Assembly (NCBI GenBank): GCA_021201665.1
Contig: JAJQEO010000121.1
Span: forward strand, 1-64,000
From: Lachnospiraceae bacterium
Lineage (GTDB): Bacteria; Bacillota; Clostridia; Lachnospirales; Lachnospiraceae
Reading direction: 5' to 3'
DNA: 64,000 nucleotides
Numbering within the stretch: position 1 is the first letter of the stretch; the number at the start of each line of letters is the position of its first letter. Positions 8,505 to 15,852 of the stretch are shown in pieces. Position numbers and translations under genes: made by a program. The notes beneath the pieces are model-generated. The model was given only the letters and a program-made list of their open reading frames with translations, made no database searches and was not told the origin of the DNA.

Positions 8505-9469
8505 ACTTTTATGTAATGACCTTGTTCCCGGAAATGATTGAGCAGGGAATGAATACCAGTATTACCGGACGTGCGATCGCGAAAGGACTGCTTTCTCTCG
8601 AAACCGTGAATATTCGTGATTATTCCGTTTCTGGGAATGGAAGAATTGACGATTATCCTTACGGAGGCGGAGCGGGCATGGTCATGCAGGCAGAACCGAT
8701 TTACCGCGCCTTTAAGGAGTTGCTTGAGAAAATTCAAGATTCGAAAATTCAGAATTTGAACATTCAGGATTCAAAGAATCAGGATTTAAAGAATTATGAT
8801 TCTATCGGCGGCGAGCCTGTACAGATACAGGGAGAAGGGGGACCTGGGCTGACGCAAGACAGCGGAGCACCCGGGCTGAAGCAAGACAGTGGAGAACCCG
8901 GACGGACGCAGGATGGCAGGACCCCCCGCGTTATTTATCTCACTCCGCAGGGGCAGGTCTTTCATCAGGCTATGGCCCGGGAGCTTGCGGAAGAGGAGAG
9001 TCTGATCTTCCTCTGCGGACATTATGAGGGCGTGGATGAGCGGGTGCTCGACGAGATCGTTACCGATCAGGTGTCGATCGGCGATTACGTTTTGACCGGA
9101 GGCGAGCTTCCGGCCATGGTCATGATGGACGCAATTGCCCGGATGGTTCCCGGAGTGCTGAGCAACGAACAGTCGGGAGAGTCGGAAAGCTTTTCAGACG
9201 GTCTGCTGGAATATCCTCAATACAGCCGCCCGGAAATCTGGCATGAACGGGCGGTTCCGCCTGTCCTTTTATCCGGACATCATGGCAATGTGGACCGATG
9301 GCGGCGAGATCAGTCCCTGCTTCGCACCTTGCTGATCCGGCCGGAGCTCCTTGACGGGATTGCTCTGGATAAGGGTGACAGGAAATTTTTACTGCAATTG
9401 CTAAATGGAGAAGCAGGCATTCCTCTGAGTGAGGAACAGGCTGTGTGCCTGCAGAAAATACTTATATAG
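8501..9469 (+). CDS. trmD: tRNA (guanine-37-N1) methyltransferase TrmD with a repeat-rich insertion
   Basis: A SpoU-TrmD knotted methyltransferase making m1G37 in tRNA. Conserved parts: MNFYVMTLFPEM, DYPYGGGAGMVMQAEP, YLTPQGQVF, FLCGHYEGVDERV, IGDYVLTGGELPA. Length is 322 aa, against about 240-255 in most bacteria. Residues about 77-141 are an insertion built from two kinds of short repeat (IQDSKNQD-like, then GPGLTQDSG-like), lying between the active-site GGGAGM segment and the SAM-binding TPQG. Start overlaps the rimM stop (ATGA). Confidence 0.95.
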   Translation: MNFYVMTLFPEMIEQGMNTSITGRAIAKGLLSLETVNIRDYSVSGNGRIDDYPYGGGAGMVMQAEPIYRAFKELLEKIQDSKIQNLNIQDSKNQDLKNYDSIGGEPVQIQGEGGPGLTQDSGAPGLKQDSGEPGRTQDGRTPRVIYLTPQGQVFHQAMARELAEEESLIFLCGHYEGVDERVLDEIVTDQVSIGDYVLTGGELPAMVMMDAIARMVPGVLSNEQSGESESFSDGLLEYPQYSRPEIWHERAVPPVLLSGHHGNVDRWRRDQSLLRTLLIRPELLDGIALDKGDRKFLLQLLNGEAGIPLSEEQAVCLQKILI

Positions 9470-9590
9470 TCTTACCGCCGGCTGATCGCTGATTTAACAC
9501 GCAGATGGCTGCGGGAAATGGCTGCGGTTCAACAGGAAGAGCCTGAAGAAACGTCAGTGACGAAAAGTTGGAAAAACAGAGAATATTTTC

Positions 9591-9619
9591 TTGCATTTTA
9601 TCGGGAATCATGCTACACT
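9591..9619 (+). promoter_or_regulatory. Predicted sigma-A promoter of rplS
   Basis: TTGCAT, 17-bp spacer, TACACT. Gives rplS its own transcript with a leader of about 150 nt. It sits in the 304-bp trmD-rplS gap. Confidence 0.7.
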
Positions 9620-9625
9620 CATTTG

Positions 9626-9773
9626 CGTTGCGAGAAAGATGGTCCTCTGTTACAGTACCCGCGGACCAGGAGCGTGAAGATGAAAAACGATGAGAGATTA
9701 TATGCCGTTTTTCACAAATTTCTGGTCAGGCGCGGGAGTATTAAGAACATCGATTACAGGAAGGAGATCCAAA
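9626..9773 (+). promoter_or_regulatory. Structured rplS leader, possible L19 autoregulatory leader
   Basis: Two hairpins lie between the promoter and the ribosome-binding site: GGTCC...GGACC, and GAAAAACG...CGTTTTTC within GTGA...TCAC. Firmicutes have a known L19 leader motif; whether this matches it cannot be settled by eye. Confidence 0.4.
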
Positions 9774-10121
9774 ATGAGCGATATTATCAAACAGATCGAG
9801 GCTGCCCAGCTTAAGACTGAGGTACCGCAGTTTTCCGTAGGCGACACGGTGAGAGTGTACGGAAAGATCAAAGAGGGCAACCGCGAGAGAATCCAGGTAT
9901 TTGAAGGCATTGTCATGAAGAGGCAGGGCGGCGGCGTCCGTGAGACCTTCACAGTTCGTAAGACTTCAAATGGTGTCGGCGTAGAGAAGACCTGGCCGCT
10001 GCATTCCCCAAGCGTAGAAAAGGTGGAAGTGGTTCGCCATGGTAAAGTAAGACGCGCGAAGCTGACTTACCTGAGAGGACGCGTAGGCAAGAAAGCAAAA
10101 GTAAAAGAGCTTGTGAAATAA
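9774..10121 (+). CDS. rplS: 50S ribosomal protein L19
   Basis: A 115-aa large-subunit protein near the inter-subunit interface. Family sequence [35 protein letters not shown] and the C-terminal [20 protein letters not shown]. The ORF track opens 84 bp early; GGAAGGAGATCC directly precedes ATG 9774. Confidence 0.96.
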   Translation: MSDIIKQIEAAQLKTEVPQFSVGDTVRVYGKIKEGNRERIQVFEGIVMKRQGGGVRETFTVRKTSNGVGVEKTWPLHSPSVEKVEVVRHGKVRRAKLTYLRGRVGKKAKVKELVK

Positions 10122-10132
10122 GGATCGGATCA

Positions 10133-10169
10133 GGGAGATTACAATTACATTATTGTACTCTCCCTTTTT
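10133..10169 (+). terminator. Intrinsic terminator of rplS
   Basis: GGGAGA-ACAAT / ATTGT-TCTCCC stem followed by TTTTT. Confidence 0.85.
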
Positions 10170-10176
10170 GCACACA

Positions 10177-10393
10177 AGTCCCAAACAGCAGCAAAGCAGA
10201 AAGGCAGACGATGCGGATTTATCCGCAATCGGCTGAATTTCTGCTTTGGGATGGGCGGGACGCCCATACAGCCTCAAACATATGACGCGTAAGCGGCATA
10301 TAGCCTGCGAAGCAGGCGGTTTGTGGCCTGCTGTTTGGGACTCCTAGCGCAGGCAGCAAAGCAGAAAGGCAGACGATGCGGATTTATCCGCAA
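10177..10393. repeat. Inverted-repeat-bounded element with an internal direct repeat (rplS-lepB gap)
   Basis: A perfect 14-bp inverted repeat (AGTCCCAAACAGCA at 10177-10190, TGCTGTTTGGGACT at 10329-10342) bounds about 165 bp. A 40-bp block beginning CAGCAAAGCAGAAAGGCAG occurs at 10189-10228 and again at 10354-10393, exactly 165 bp apart. The element carries further small hairpins and no credible ORF. It resembles a MITE-like or REP-like insertion, but no target duplication was identified. Confidence 0.6.
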
Positions 10394-10421
10394 CCGGCCA
10401 GGCAGGAGGAGGTGCCCGCGA

Positions 10422-10967
10422 TTGACTACGAAAAAGCATTCCATATTCCGCAACATCCTTTTGTGGGCCTTTGAGATACTGGTTGTCATTCTGTTTGCCT
10501 ACGTGGTCGTCTATTTTTTCGGACAGACCCGGACGAATATCGGCCAGTCGATGGATACGACTCTTTCCGGAGGCGATACGGTTCTTCTTAATACGTTTGT
10601 CTATCAGTTCGGGACTCCGCAGCGCGGTGACATCATTGCGTTTAAGCCGAACGGGAGTACTACGGCGTATACAAGTATTAAGCGTGTGATTGGCCTCCCC
10701 GGAGAAACCATTCAGATCAAAGACGGCATGATTTATATTGACGGGGAAGTGTATATTGAGGATCAGAATTATCCGGCCATGACGAACGGAGGGATGGCGG
10801 AGGATGGGATTACTCTTGGAGACAGAGAGTATTTCGTGCTGGGAGATAACCGCAACAACAGTGAAGACAGCCGCTTCGCAGATGTGGGCGTGGTGTCGAG
10901 CGACTATATAGAAGGAAAGGTCTGGTTCGTGATTTCACCGTCCTCCCACCGGGGATTTGTCCGCTGA
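10422..10967 (+). CDS. lepB: Signal peptidase I, paralogue 1
   Basis: A 181-aa type I signal peptidase anchored by one N-terminal membrane helix (about 10-33). The catalytic serine lies in IGQSMDTTL, the catalytic lysine in SIKRVIGLPGE, and the C-terminal box is GDNRNNSEDSR. The ORF track starts at 10323 inside a repeat. AGGAGGAGGTG lies 8-9 nt before TTG 10422, which gives the normal short cytosolic N-terminus. First of three signal peptidases in 2.8 kb. Confidence 0.9.
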   Translation: MTTKKHSIFRNILLWAFEILVVILFAYVVVYFFGQTRTNIGQSMDTTLSGGDTVLLNTFVYQFGTPQRGDIIAFKPNGSTTAYTSIKRVIGLPGETIQIKDGMIYIDGEVYIEDQNYPAMTNGGMAEDGITLGDREYFVLGDNRNNSEDSRFADVGVVSSDYIEGKVWFVISPSSHRGFVR

Positions 10968-11034
10968 CCGTGAGCTGCCCATTGCCTGAAGACAATGGGA
11001 TTGCGACCGCATTCTTTCAAATGGGGGATGATTC

Positions 11035-11874
11035 ATGGATGTTCAATGGTATCCGGGGCATATGACAAAGGCCAGACGGATGATGCAGGAGGATATGAAG
11101 CTGATTGACCTGGTCATCGAGCTGACGGACGCCCGCGCTCCTTTATCGGGGAGAAATCCGGATATTGACGAGCTGGCAAAAAATAAATCCCGCGTGATTT
11201 TGCTGAACAAGGCAGACATGGCTGATGAACGCGTGACCCGCTGCTGGGAGGATTATTTTCGAAAATCCGGATTTAAAGTGGCCGCGGTCAATTCAAGATC
11301 CTCTGCTGACATGAAACAGATCTGGCAGATCATTATGGAAGCAAGCCAGGAAAAGGTGGAGCGTGACCGGAAAAGAGGTATTCAGAACCGTCCGGTACGG
11401 GCCATGATTGTCGGTATTCCCAATGTGGGAAAGTCTACCTTCATCAATTCCTTTGCCGGGAAAGCCAGTGCGAAAACGGGCAATAAGCCAGGGGTTACAA
11501 AGGGGAAGCAGTGGATTCGGCCAAAGAAAGGGATCGAGCTGCTTGACACGCCGGGGATCCTGTGGCCTAAAATTGATGACGCCCAGGTCGGAACGAGACT
11601 TGCCGCGCTTGGTTCCATCCGGGATGAGATTCTGCAGACGGAGGAGCTTTCCCTTTGGATACTGGACTTTCTGGTAAAAGAATATCCTGGCTTTTTATCC
11701 GGACGCTATCAGATAGAGGAGGCGCAGGATTCCGTAAAGCTTCTTGCGGATATCGCCAGGGTGCGCGGCTGCCTCAAAAAGGGGGGAGAGCCTGATTATG
11801 AGCGGGCAGCAGCCATTTTACTGGATGATTTCAGAAGCGGACGGATTGGGCGGATCACGCTTGAACGGCCATAA
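11035..11874 (+). CDS. rbgA: Ribosome biogenesis GTPase RbgA (YlqF)
   Basis: A 279-aa circularly permuted GTPase needed for 50S assembly. The G motifs are in permuted order: NKAD (G4) near residue 60 comes before GIPNVGKSTFIN (G1, about 126) and DTPG (G3, about 172). The N-terminal VQWYPGHMTKARR is the family signature. Lies between two signal peptidase genes, as is common near rnhB in Firmicutes. Confidence 0.95.
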   Translation: MDVQWYPGHMTKARRMMQEDMKLIDLVIELTDARAPLSGRNPDIDELAKNKSRVILLNKADMADERVTRCWEDYFRKSGFKVAAVNSRSSADMKQIWQIIMEASQEKVERDRKRGIQNRPVRAMIVGIPNVGKSTFINSFAGKASAKTGNKPGVTKGKQWIRPKKGIELLDTPGILWPKIDDAQVGTRLAALGSIRDEILQTEELSLWILDFLVKEYPGFLSGRYQIEEAQDSVKLLADIARVRGCLKKGGEPDYERAAAILLDDFRSGRIGRITLERP

Positions 11875-12027
11875 AGTGTACCTGCGCGCTAACCAAAGGG
11901 GATCGCGCTTTCTTACTTGCAGACAATGCATATATTTTGTTTAATATTGCAAATGCATAATAGATTCTTACTGGCCGCAGGCTTTTTAACCATATATAAT
12001 TGTATGTAGAAAGAAGAGAAATGACCT

Positions 12028-12612
12028 ATGAGTAAAGAAAACAGGCAGGGCGATCCTGCAGAAGAGGAAAAAACTGTGGATCCGAAAAAAGAAATTTTAA
12101 GCTGGATCTTTTACATTGCGTTTGTTGTGCTGGCGACCTGGCTGATTTTGCATTTTGTCGGCCAGAGGACGGTGGTGGATGGTTCTTCTATGAATGATAC
12201 GCTTCAGAATGGCGATAACCTGATCGTGGAAAAGCTTTCCTACCGGTTTGGCGACCCGCAGCGCTTTGATATTATTGTTTTTCGCCCCTACGAGGATTCC
12301 AACGAATACTATATCAAACGCATCATCGGGCTGCCAGGTGAGACGGTGCGCATTGACGATGATGGGAATATCTACATTAACGGCGAGCTTCTCGAGGAGG
12401 ATTACGGGAAAGCGACGATTGAAAATCCCGGACGCGCGAGAGAGGAAATCACGCTTGGGGAGGATGAATACTTTGTGCTGGGAGATAATAGAAATAACAG
12501 CACGGACAGCCGTACAGAGAAGGTCGGGAATGTGAGCCGCGATTCCATTGTCGGAAAGGCATGGGTGCGGATCTGGCCTCTTGGCAGTATCGGCTTTCTG
12601 ACACATCAGTAA
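12028..12612 (+). CDS. lepB: Signal peptidase I, paralogue 2
   Basis: 194 aa with a hydrophilic acidic N-terminus, one membrane helix (about 29-48), catalytic serine in DGSSMNDTL, lysine in YYIKRIIGLPGE and the GDNRNNSTDSR box. Full-length for the Gram-positive short form. ATG follows AGAAAGAAGAG. It closely resembles paralogue 3, so they look like a tandem duplication. Confidence 0.93.
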   Translation: MSKENRQGDPAEEEKTVDPKKEILSWIFYIAFVVLATWLILHFVGQRTVVDGSSMNDTLQNGDNLIVEKLSYRFGDPQRFDIIVFRPYEDSNEYYIKRIIGLPGETVRIDDDGNIYINGELLEEDYGKATIENPGRAREEITLGEDEYFVLGDNRNNSTDSRTEKVGNVSRDSIVGKAWVRIWPLGSIGFLTHQ

Positions 12613-12696
12613 ATACAGGGGAGAATTGCCCTCTGATCCGTGTTTCGACAGGGGACAGGCATTGGGTGCAGATTGGCTGCGACAGGGGATAAATCA

Positions 12697-13248
12697 TTGA
12701 AGAAGGGTGAAAAAAAGAAAAGGAGTATTATCCGCGAAGCGATCGAATGGATCTTTTATGTCCTGCTGATCTGCTGCGTGGCGTATGTAGTTGTAAATTA
12801 TGTCGGCGAGCGTACAGAGGTTCGTGGGGAATCCATGTATCCGGCATTAAATGACGGCGATCAGCTGATTGTAGACCTGATATCCTACCAGTTTACAGAT
12901 CCAAAGCGATTCGACGTGGTCGTGTTTCCTTTTCAGTACCAGGAGGATACCTACTATATCAAACGGATCATCGGCCTTCCCGGCGAGACTGTGAAGATTG
13001 AGGACGGTATTATTTACATCAACGGAGAGGTTCTGGAAGAGTCCTACGGATACGAGGAAATTAAAAATCCGGGATTGGCCTCCACAGAAATTACGCTTGG
13101 AGAGCAGGAATATTTTGTGCTGGGCGATAATCGCAATGACAGCACGGACAGCAGAGAACCAAGTGTCGGAAATATTACACGGGACAAAATTATCGGCAGG
13201 GCATGGCTTCGGATCTGGCCGCTTAAATCATTTGGATTTATTTCGTGA
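12697..13248 (+). CDS. lepB: Signal peptidase I, paralogue 3
   Basis: About 183 aa. One membrane helix (WIFYVLLICCVAYVVVNYV), catalytic serine in RGESMYPAL, lysine in YYIKRIIGLPGE, GDNRNDSTDSR box. The start is uncertain: TTG 12697 is preceded by ACAGGGGA and gives a lysine-rich N-terminus like paralogue 1; the ORF track begins at 12640. All three copies keep both catalytic residues, so all are probably active. Confidence 0.88.
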   Translation: MKKGEKKKRSIIREAIEWIFYVLLICCVAYVVVNYVGERTEVRGESMYPALNDGDQLIVDLISYQFTDPKRFDVVVFPFQYQEDTYYIKRIIGLPGETVKIEDGIIYINGEVLEESYGYEEIKNPGLASTEITLGEQEYFVLGDNRNDSTDSREPSVGNITRDKIIGRAWLRIWPLKSFGFIS

Positions 13249-13315
13249 TATATGACAGAATTATCAGATTCTGAAGTGTTATAATTTTTCATGCTTTGCA
13301 GTAAGATTTTACAGA

Positions 13316-13440
13316 TTAGGCACTTAAAAACGATTTTTTACGAAAAATGGCAAAATTTCGGTTCCGGTTTATCCGGGTTAGGCACTTACAAACGATTTTT
13401 TGCGCAAAATGACAAAATTTTTATTCCGGTTTATCCGGGT
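13316..13440. repeat. Tandem family C repeats, two 62-bp units
   Basis: Two direct repeats starting TTAGGCACTTA at 13316 and 13378 share CGATTTTTT, AAAATG-CAAAATTT and TTCCGGTTTATCCGGGT. They are related to the single copy ahead of ffh (5201-5286). Confidence 0.8.
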
Positions 13441-13488
13441 TAGGGGTTTATAAACATACATGAGAACAGAGCGGACAGGAGGGATTCT

Positions 13489-14247
13489 GTGAAATCTGTC
13501 AGGGAAATTAAAGAGGAGTTTGAAGCTGCGGAAGAATCCAGGATCCCGATGCTCATAGAAGAGTACAGGGACGATGGCCGCAGCGGAGTCCTTCGCCTGA
13601 TCGGGCAGGCTGAGAAAAAGAGGAATCTGCTTGTAAAAGAACGTCAGCGGCTGGAGGCTATGCGTATTTATGAACACAAATACGAGGATCTGGGACTGAT
13701 CTGCGGAATTGACGAGGCCGGAAGAGGCCCTCTGGCCGGTCCTGTTGTGGCCGGCGCGGTGATTTTGCCGCGTGACTGTGAAATCCTGTATCTCAATGAT
13801 TCCAAAAAGCTCAGTGCCAAAAGGCGCGAGGAGCTGTATGAGGAGATCAAAGAAAAAGCGATATCCTTTGGGATCGGCATGGCCTCCCCGGAGCGGATTG
13901 ACGAAATCAATATTTTGCAGGCGACCTATGAAGCGATGCGTGAGGCCGTCCGTCAGCTTTCTCCACAGCCGCAGGTTCTTTTAAATGACGCGGTTACGAT
14001 CCCGGAGATCCCTTACCGGCAGGTGCCGATCATCGGCGGCGATGGGAAAAGTCTGTCGATCGCTGCAGCCAGCGTGCTTGCCAAGGTGACCAGGGACCGT
14101 CTGATGGTGGAATATGACGCACAGATGCCAGAATATGGCTTTGCCTCCCACAAAGGCTATGGCTCGGCGGCTCATATTGAGGCTCTGAAAAAATATGGAC
14201 CATCGCCCATCCACAGGAAAACGTTTATCGGGCATTTTGTAGATTAA
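13489..14247 (+). CDS. rnhB: Ribonuclease HII
   Basis: A 252-aa enzyme cleaving RNA in RNA-DNA hybrids, including single ribonucleotides. GIDEAGRGPLAGPVVAGAVILP carries the DEAGRGP active-site motif (near residue 71), followed by NDSKKLSAKRRE and FASHKGYGSAAH. The GTG start follows AGGAGGGA. The roughly 65-residue N-terminal extension is as in other Firmicute RNase HII proteins. Confidence 0.95.
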   Translation: MKSVREIKEEFEAAEESRIPMLIEEYRDDGRSGVLRLIGQAEKKRNLLVKERQRLEAMRIYEHKYEDLGLICGIDEAGRGPLAGPVVAGAVILPRDCEILYLNDSKKLSAKRREELYEEIKEKAISFGIGMASPERIDEINILQATYEAMREAVRQLSPQPQVLLNDAVTIPEIPYRQVPIIGGDGKSLSIAAASVLAKVTRDRLMVEYDAQMPEYGFASHKGYGSAAHIEALKKYGPSPIHRKTFIGHFVD

Positions 14248-14308
14248 TCGGCGCTTCTTTTATTAATTAGAACGTATGAAAAGCGTTTCCAGAGCGATAG
14301 CGTAGATG

Positions 14309-14357
14309 CGGAGCAATCCGTAGCATTATGTTCCTTTGCCGCCCGAATCATTTGATA
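14309..14357. repeat. Family E repeat copy 1 (rnhB-yraN)
   Basis: CGGAGCAATCCGTAG is followed by a variable AT-rich stretch and CGAATCATTTGATA. The same blocks lie at 62429-62478 before recG. Confidence 0.55.
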
Positions 14358-14370
14358 AAGAGGATCACGT

Positions 14371-14718
14371 ATGAATAAACGCGCAGTCGGCACCCGATAC
14401 GAGGATCTTGCAGCCGCTTACCTGAAAAAACTCGGTTATCGGATTCTCTGTCACAATTACCGCTGCAAGGCGGGAGAGATTGATCTGGTTGCCTCCCAGG
14501 AAAGCTATCTGGTATTTATAGAGGTAAAATATCGCTCTGATGAAAGCAACGGCAGCGCGACGGAGGCTGTGGACGCAAAAAAGCAGAAACGGATCATCCG
14601 CGCAGCCAGATGGTATCTGATGGAACGGCATCTTTCGGAGGAAACACCGGTGCGCTTTGATGTGGTGGCATTTGATGGAGAGGAAGCACGTGTCATAAAG
14701 GACGCGTTCTGGACATAA
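14371..14718 (+). CDS. YraN/UPF0102 family nuclease-like protein
   Basis: 115 aa. Motif pattern GTRYEDLAAAYLKKLGYRIL, then CKAGEIDLVA and VFIEVKYR, matching the restriction-endonuclease-like fold of UPF0102. The exact role is unknown. Normally found next to rnhB, as here. Confidence 0.92.
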   Translation: MNKRAVGTRYEDLAAAYLKKLGYRILCHNYRCKAGEIDLVASQESYLVFIEVKYRSDESNGSATEAVDAKKQKRIIRAARWYLMERHLSEETPVRFDVVAFDGEEARVIKDAFWT

Positions 14719-14764
14719 GAAAATTGAAATAAGCTTAGATCGTCAATGAAAAACGGTGAAAATA

Positions 14765-15643
14765 ATGGAGCAGTTATTGCGAAAAGAATCTTCAGCACCT
14801 GTGCGTGAAAACTGGAGTCAGGGGGTCCTGTATTTTACATTTCCTCTTTTTGAACAGTTTTCTTTTCTTACTCACGGATTCAGCAGCCGCCTGGGCGGGG
14901 TCAGTGAAAAGGAACTTGGTGAAATGAATCTGAGTTACACACGCGGCGATCTTTCGGAGCGTGTTGAAGAAAATTTCAGGCGGATCGCTGACGCGATAGG
15001 GTTTCCTTATGACCGCATGGTATTTTCACACCAGACACATACGACTAATGTGCGGGAAGTAACCAGGAAAGACTGCGGCAAGGGTTATCTGTTGGAGCGG
15101 GATTATCAGGAGGTAGACGGTCTGGTCACCAACGATCCGGGCGTAGTGCTGACAACCTTCTACGCGGATTGTGTGCCGCTTTACTTTGTAGATCCAATAC
15201 ATCGGGCAATCGGTCTGGCGCATTCCGGCTGGAAGGGCACGGTTCATAATATTGCCCGTGTCACGGTAGAAAAGATGCAGAGCACTTATGGAACAGATCC
15301 GGCCAGCCTGTTCGCGGCCATCGGGCCATCCATCTGCCAGGACTGCTACGAGGTGGGAGAGGATGTGGCTTCGCAGTTTCGCGCGCATTATCCGGAATCT
15401 GTCCGGCCGCTTTTGCTTAGACAGAACAGTCGGGGAAAATATCAGCTGAATCTCTGGGAGGCCTGCAGATACAATCTGCAAAACGCCGGACTCATTCGCG
15501 AGCATATCTTTGTGACAGACCTTTGCACCTGCTGTAATCCGGAAGTCCTCTTTTCCCACCGGGCTTCGCATGGAAAGCGTGGAAATCTGGCTGCTTTTCT
15601 GGCCATTCGTGACTGGCAGGAGACAGCAGGAAACGAAACGTAA
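14765..15643 (+). CDS. pgeF: PgeF/YfiH family (laccase domain) purine nucleoside phosphorylase or peptidoglycan-editing factor
   Basis: About 292 aa, copper-oxidase-like fold. Family motifs: THGFSSRLGGVS, VFSHQTHTTNV, ADCVPLYFVDP, GLAHSGWKGTV and AIGPSICQDCYEVG, containing the conserved His/Cys zinc ligands. Members have purine nucleoside phosphorylase activity, and the Escherichia coli homologue edits peptidoglycan composition. Start is uncertain (GTG 14756 or ATG 14765); neither has a strong binding site. The last codons lie inside the 29-bp repeat array. Confidence 0.9.
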   Translation: MEQLLRKESSAPVRENWSQGVLYFTFPLFEQFSFLTHGFSSRLGGVSEKELGEMNLSYTRGDLSERVEENFRRIADAIGFPYDRMVFSHQTHTTNVREVTRKDCGKGYLLERDYQEVDGLVTNDPGVVLTTFYADCVPLYFVDPIHRAIGLAHSGWKGTVHNIARVTVEKMQSTYGTDPASLFAAIGPSICQDCYEVGEDVASQFRAHYPESVRPLLLRQNSRGKYQLNLWEACRYNLQNAGLIREHIFVTDLCTCCNPEVLFSHRASHGKRGNLAAFLAIRDWQETAGNET

Positions 15644-15742
15644 ACGATTCCCAGGCAGGGAACGAAACGAAAACGATTCCCAGGCAGGAAACGAAACGTA
15701 AACGATTCCCAGGCAGAAAATGAAACATAAACGTTTTCTTGA
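15627..15742. repeat. 29-bp tandem repeat at the pgeF 3' end
   Basis: Three near-identical 29-bp units (15627-15655, 15656-15684, 15685-15713), core GAAACGTAAACGATTCCCAG, plus a degenerate fourth unit to 15742. The first unit encodes the last residues and stop of pgeF. The last unit runs into the -35 of the prs promoter. Confidence 0.9.
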
Positions 15743-15767
15743 CGCACGGAATTCAAGATGCTATACT
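15739..15767 (+). promoter_or_regulatory. Predicted sigma-A promoter of prs
   Basis: TTGACG, 17-bp spacer, TATACT. The -35 overlaps the degenerate fourth unit of the 29-bp repeat. The leader contains a family C palindrome (15798-15824). Confidence 0.7.
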
Positions 15768-15797
15768 GTCCTCAAAAATCAGTCTCTCGTACATAAT

Positions 15798-15824
15798 TAT
15801 AGTAAACGCCGTAAGTCGTTTTAC
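15798..15824. repeat. Family C palindrome in the prs leader
   Basis: GTAAACGCCGTAAGTCGTTTTAC, an imperfect dyad. Related copies lie at 5209-5235 and, inverted, 41477-41503. Confidence 0.65.
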
Positions 15825-15852
15825 AGCTGCATCCACGAAAGAGAGGGTATCT

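Noticed and set aside
15627-15742. Possible CRISPR array (29-bp repeats)
   Set aside because: Units are directly adjacent with no spacers, and no cas genes are present.
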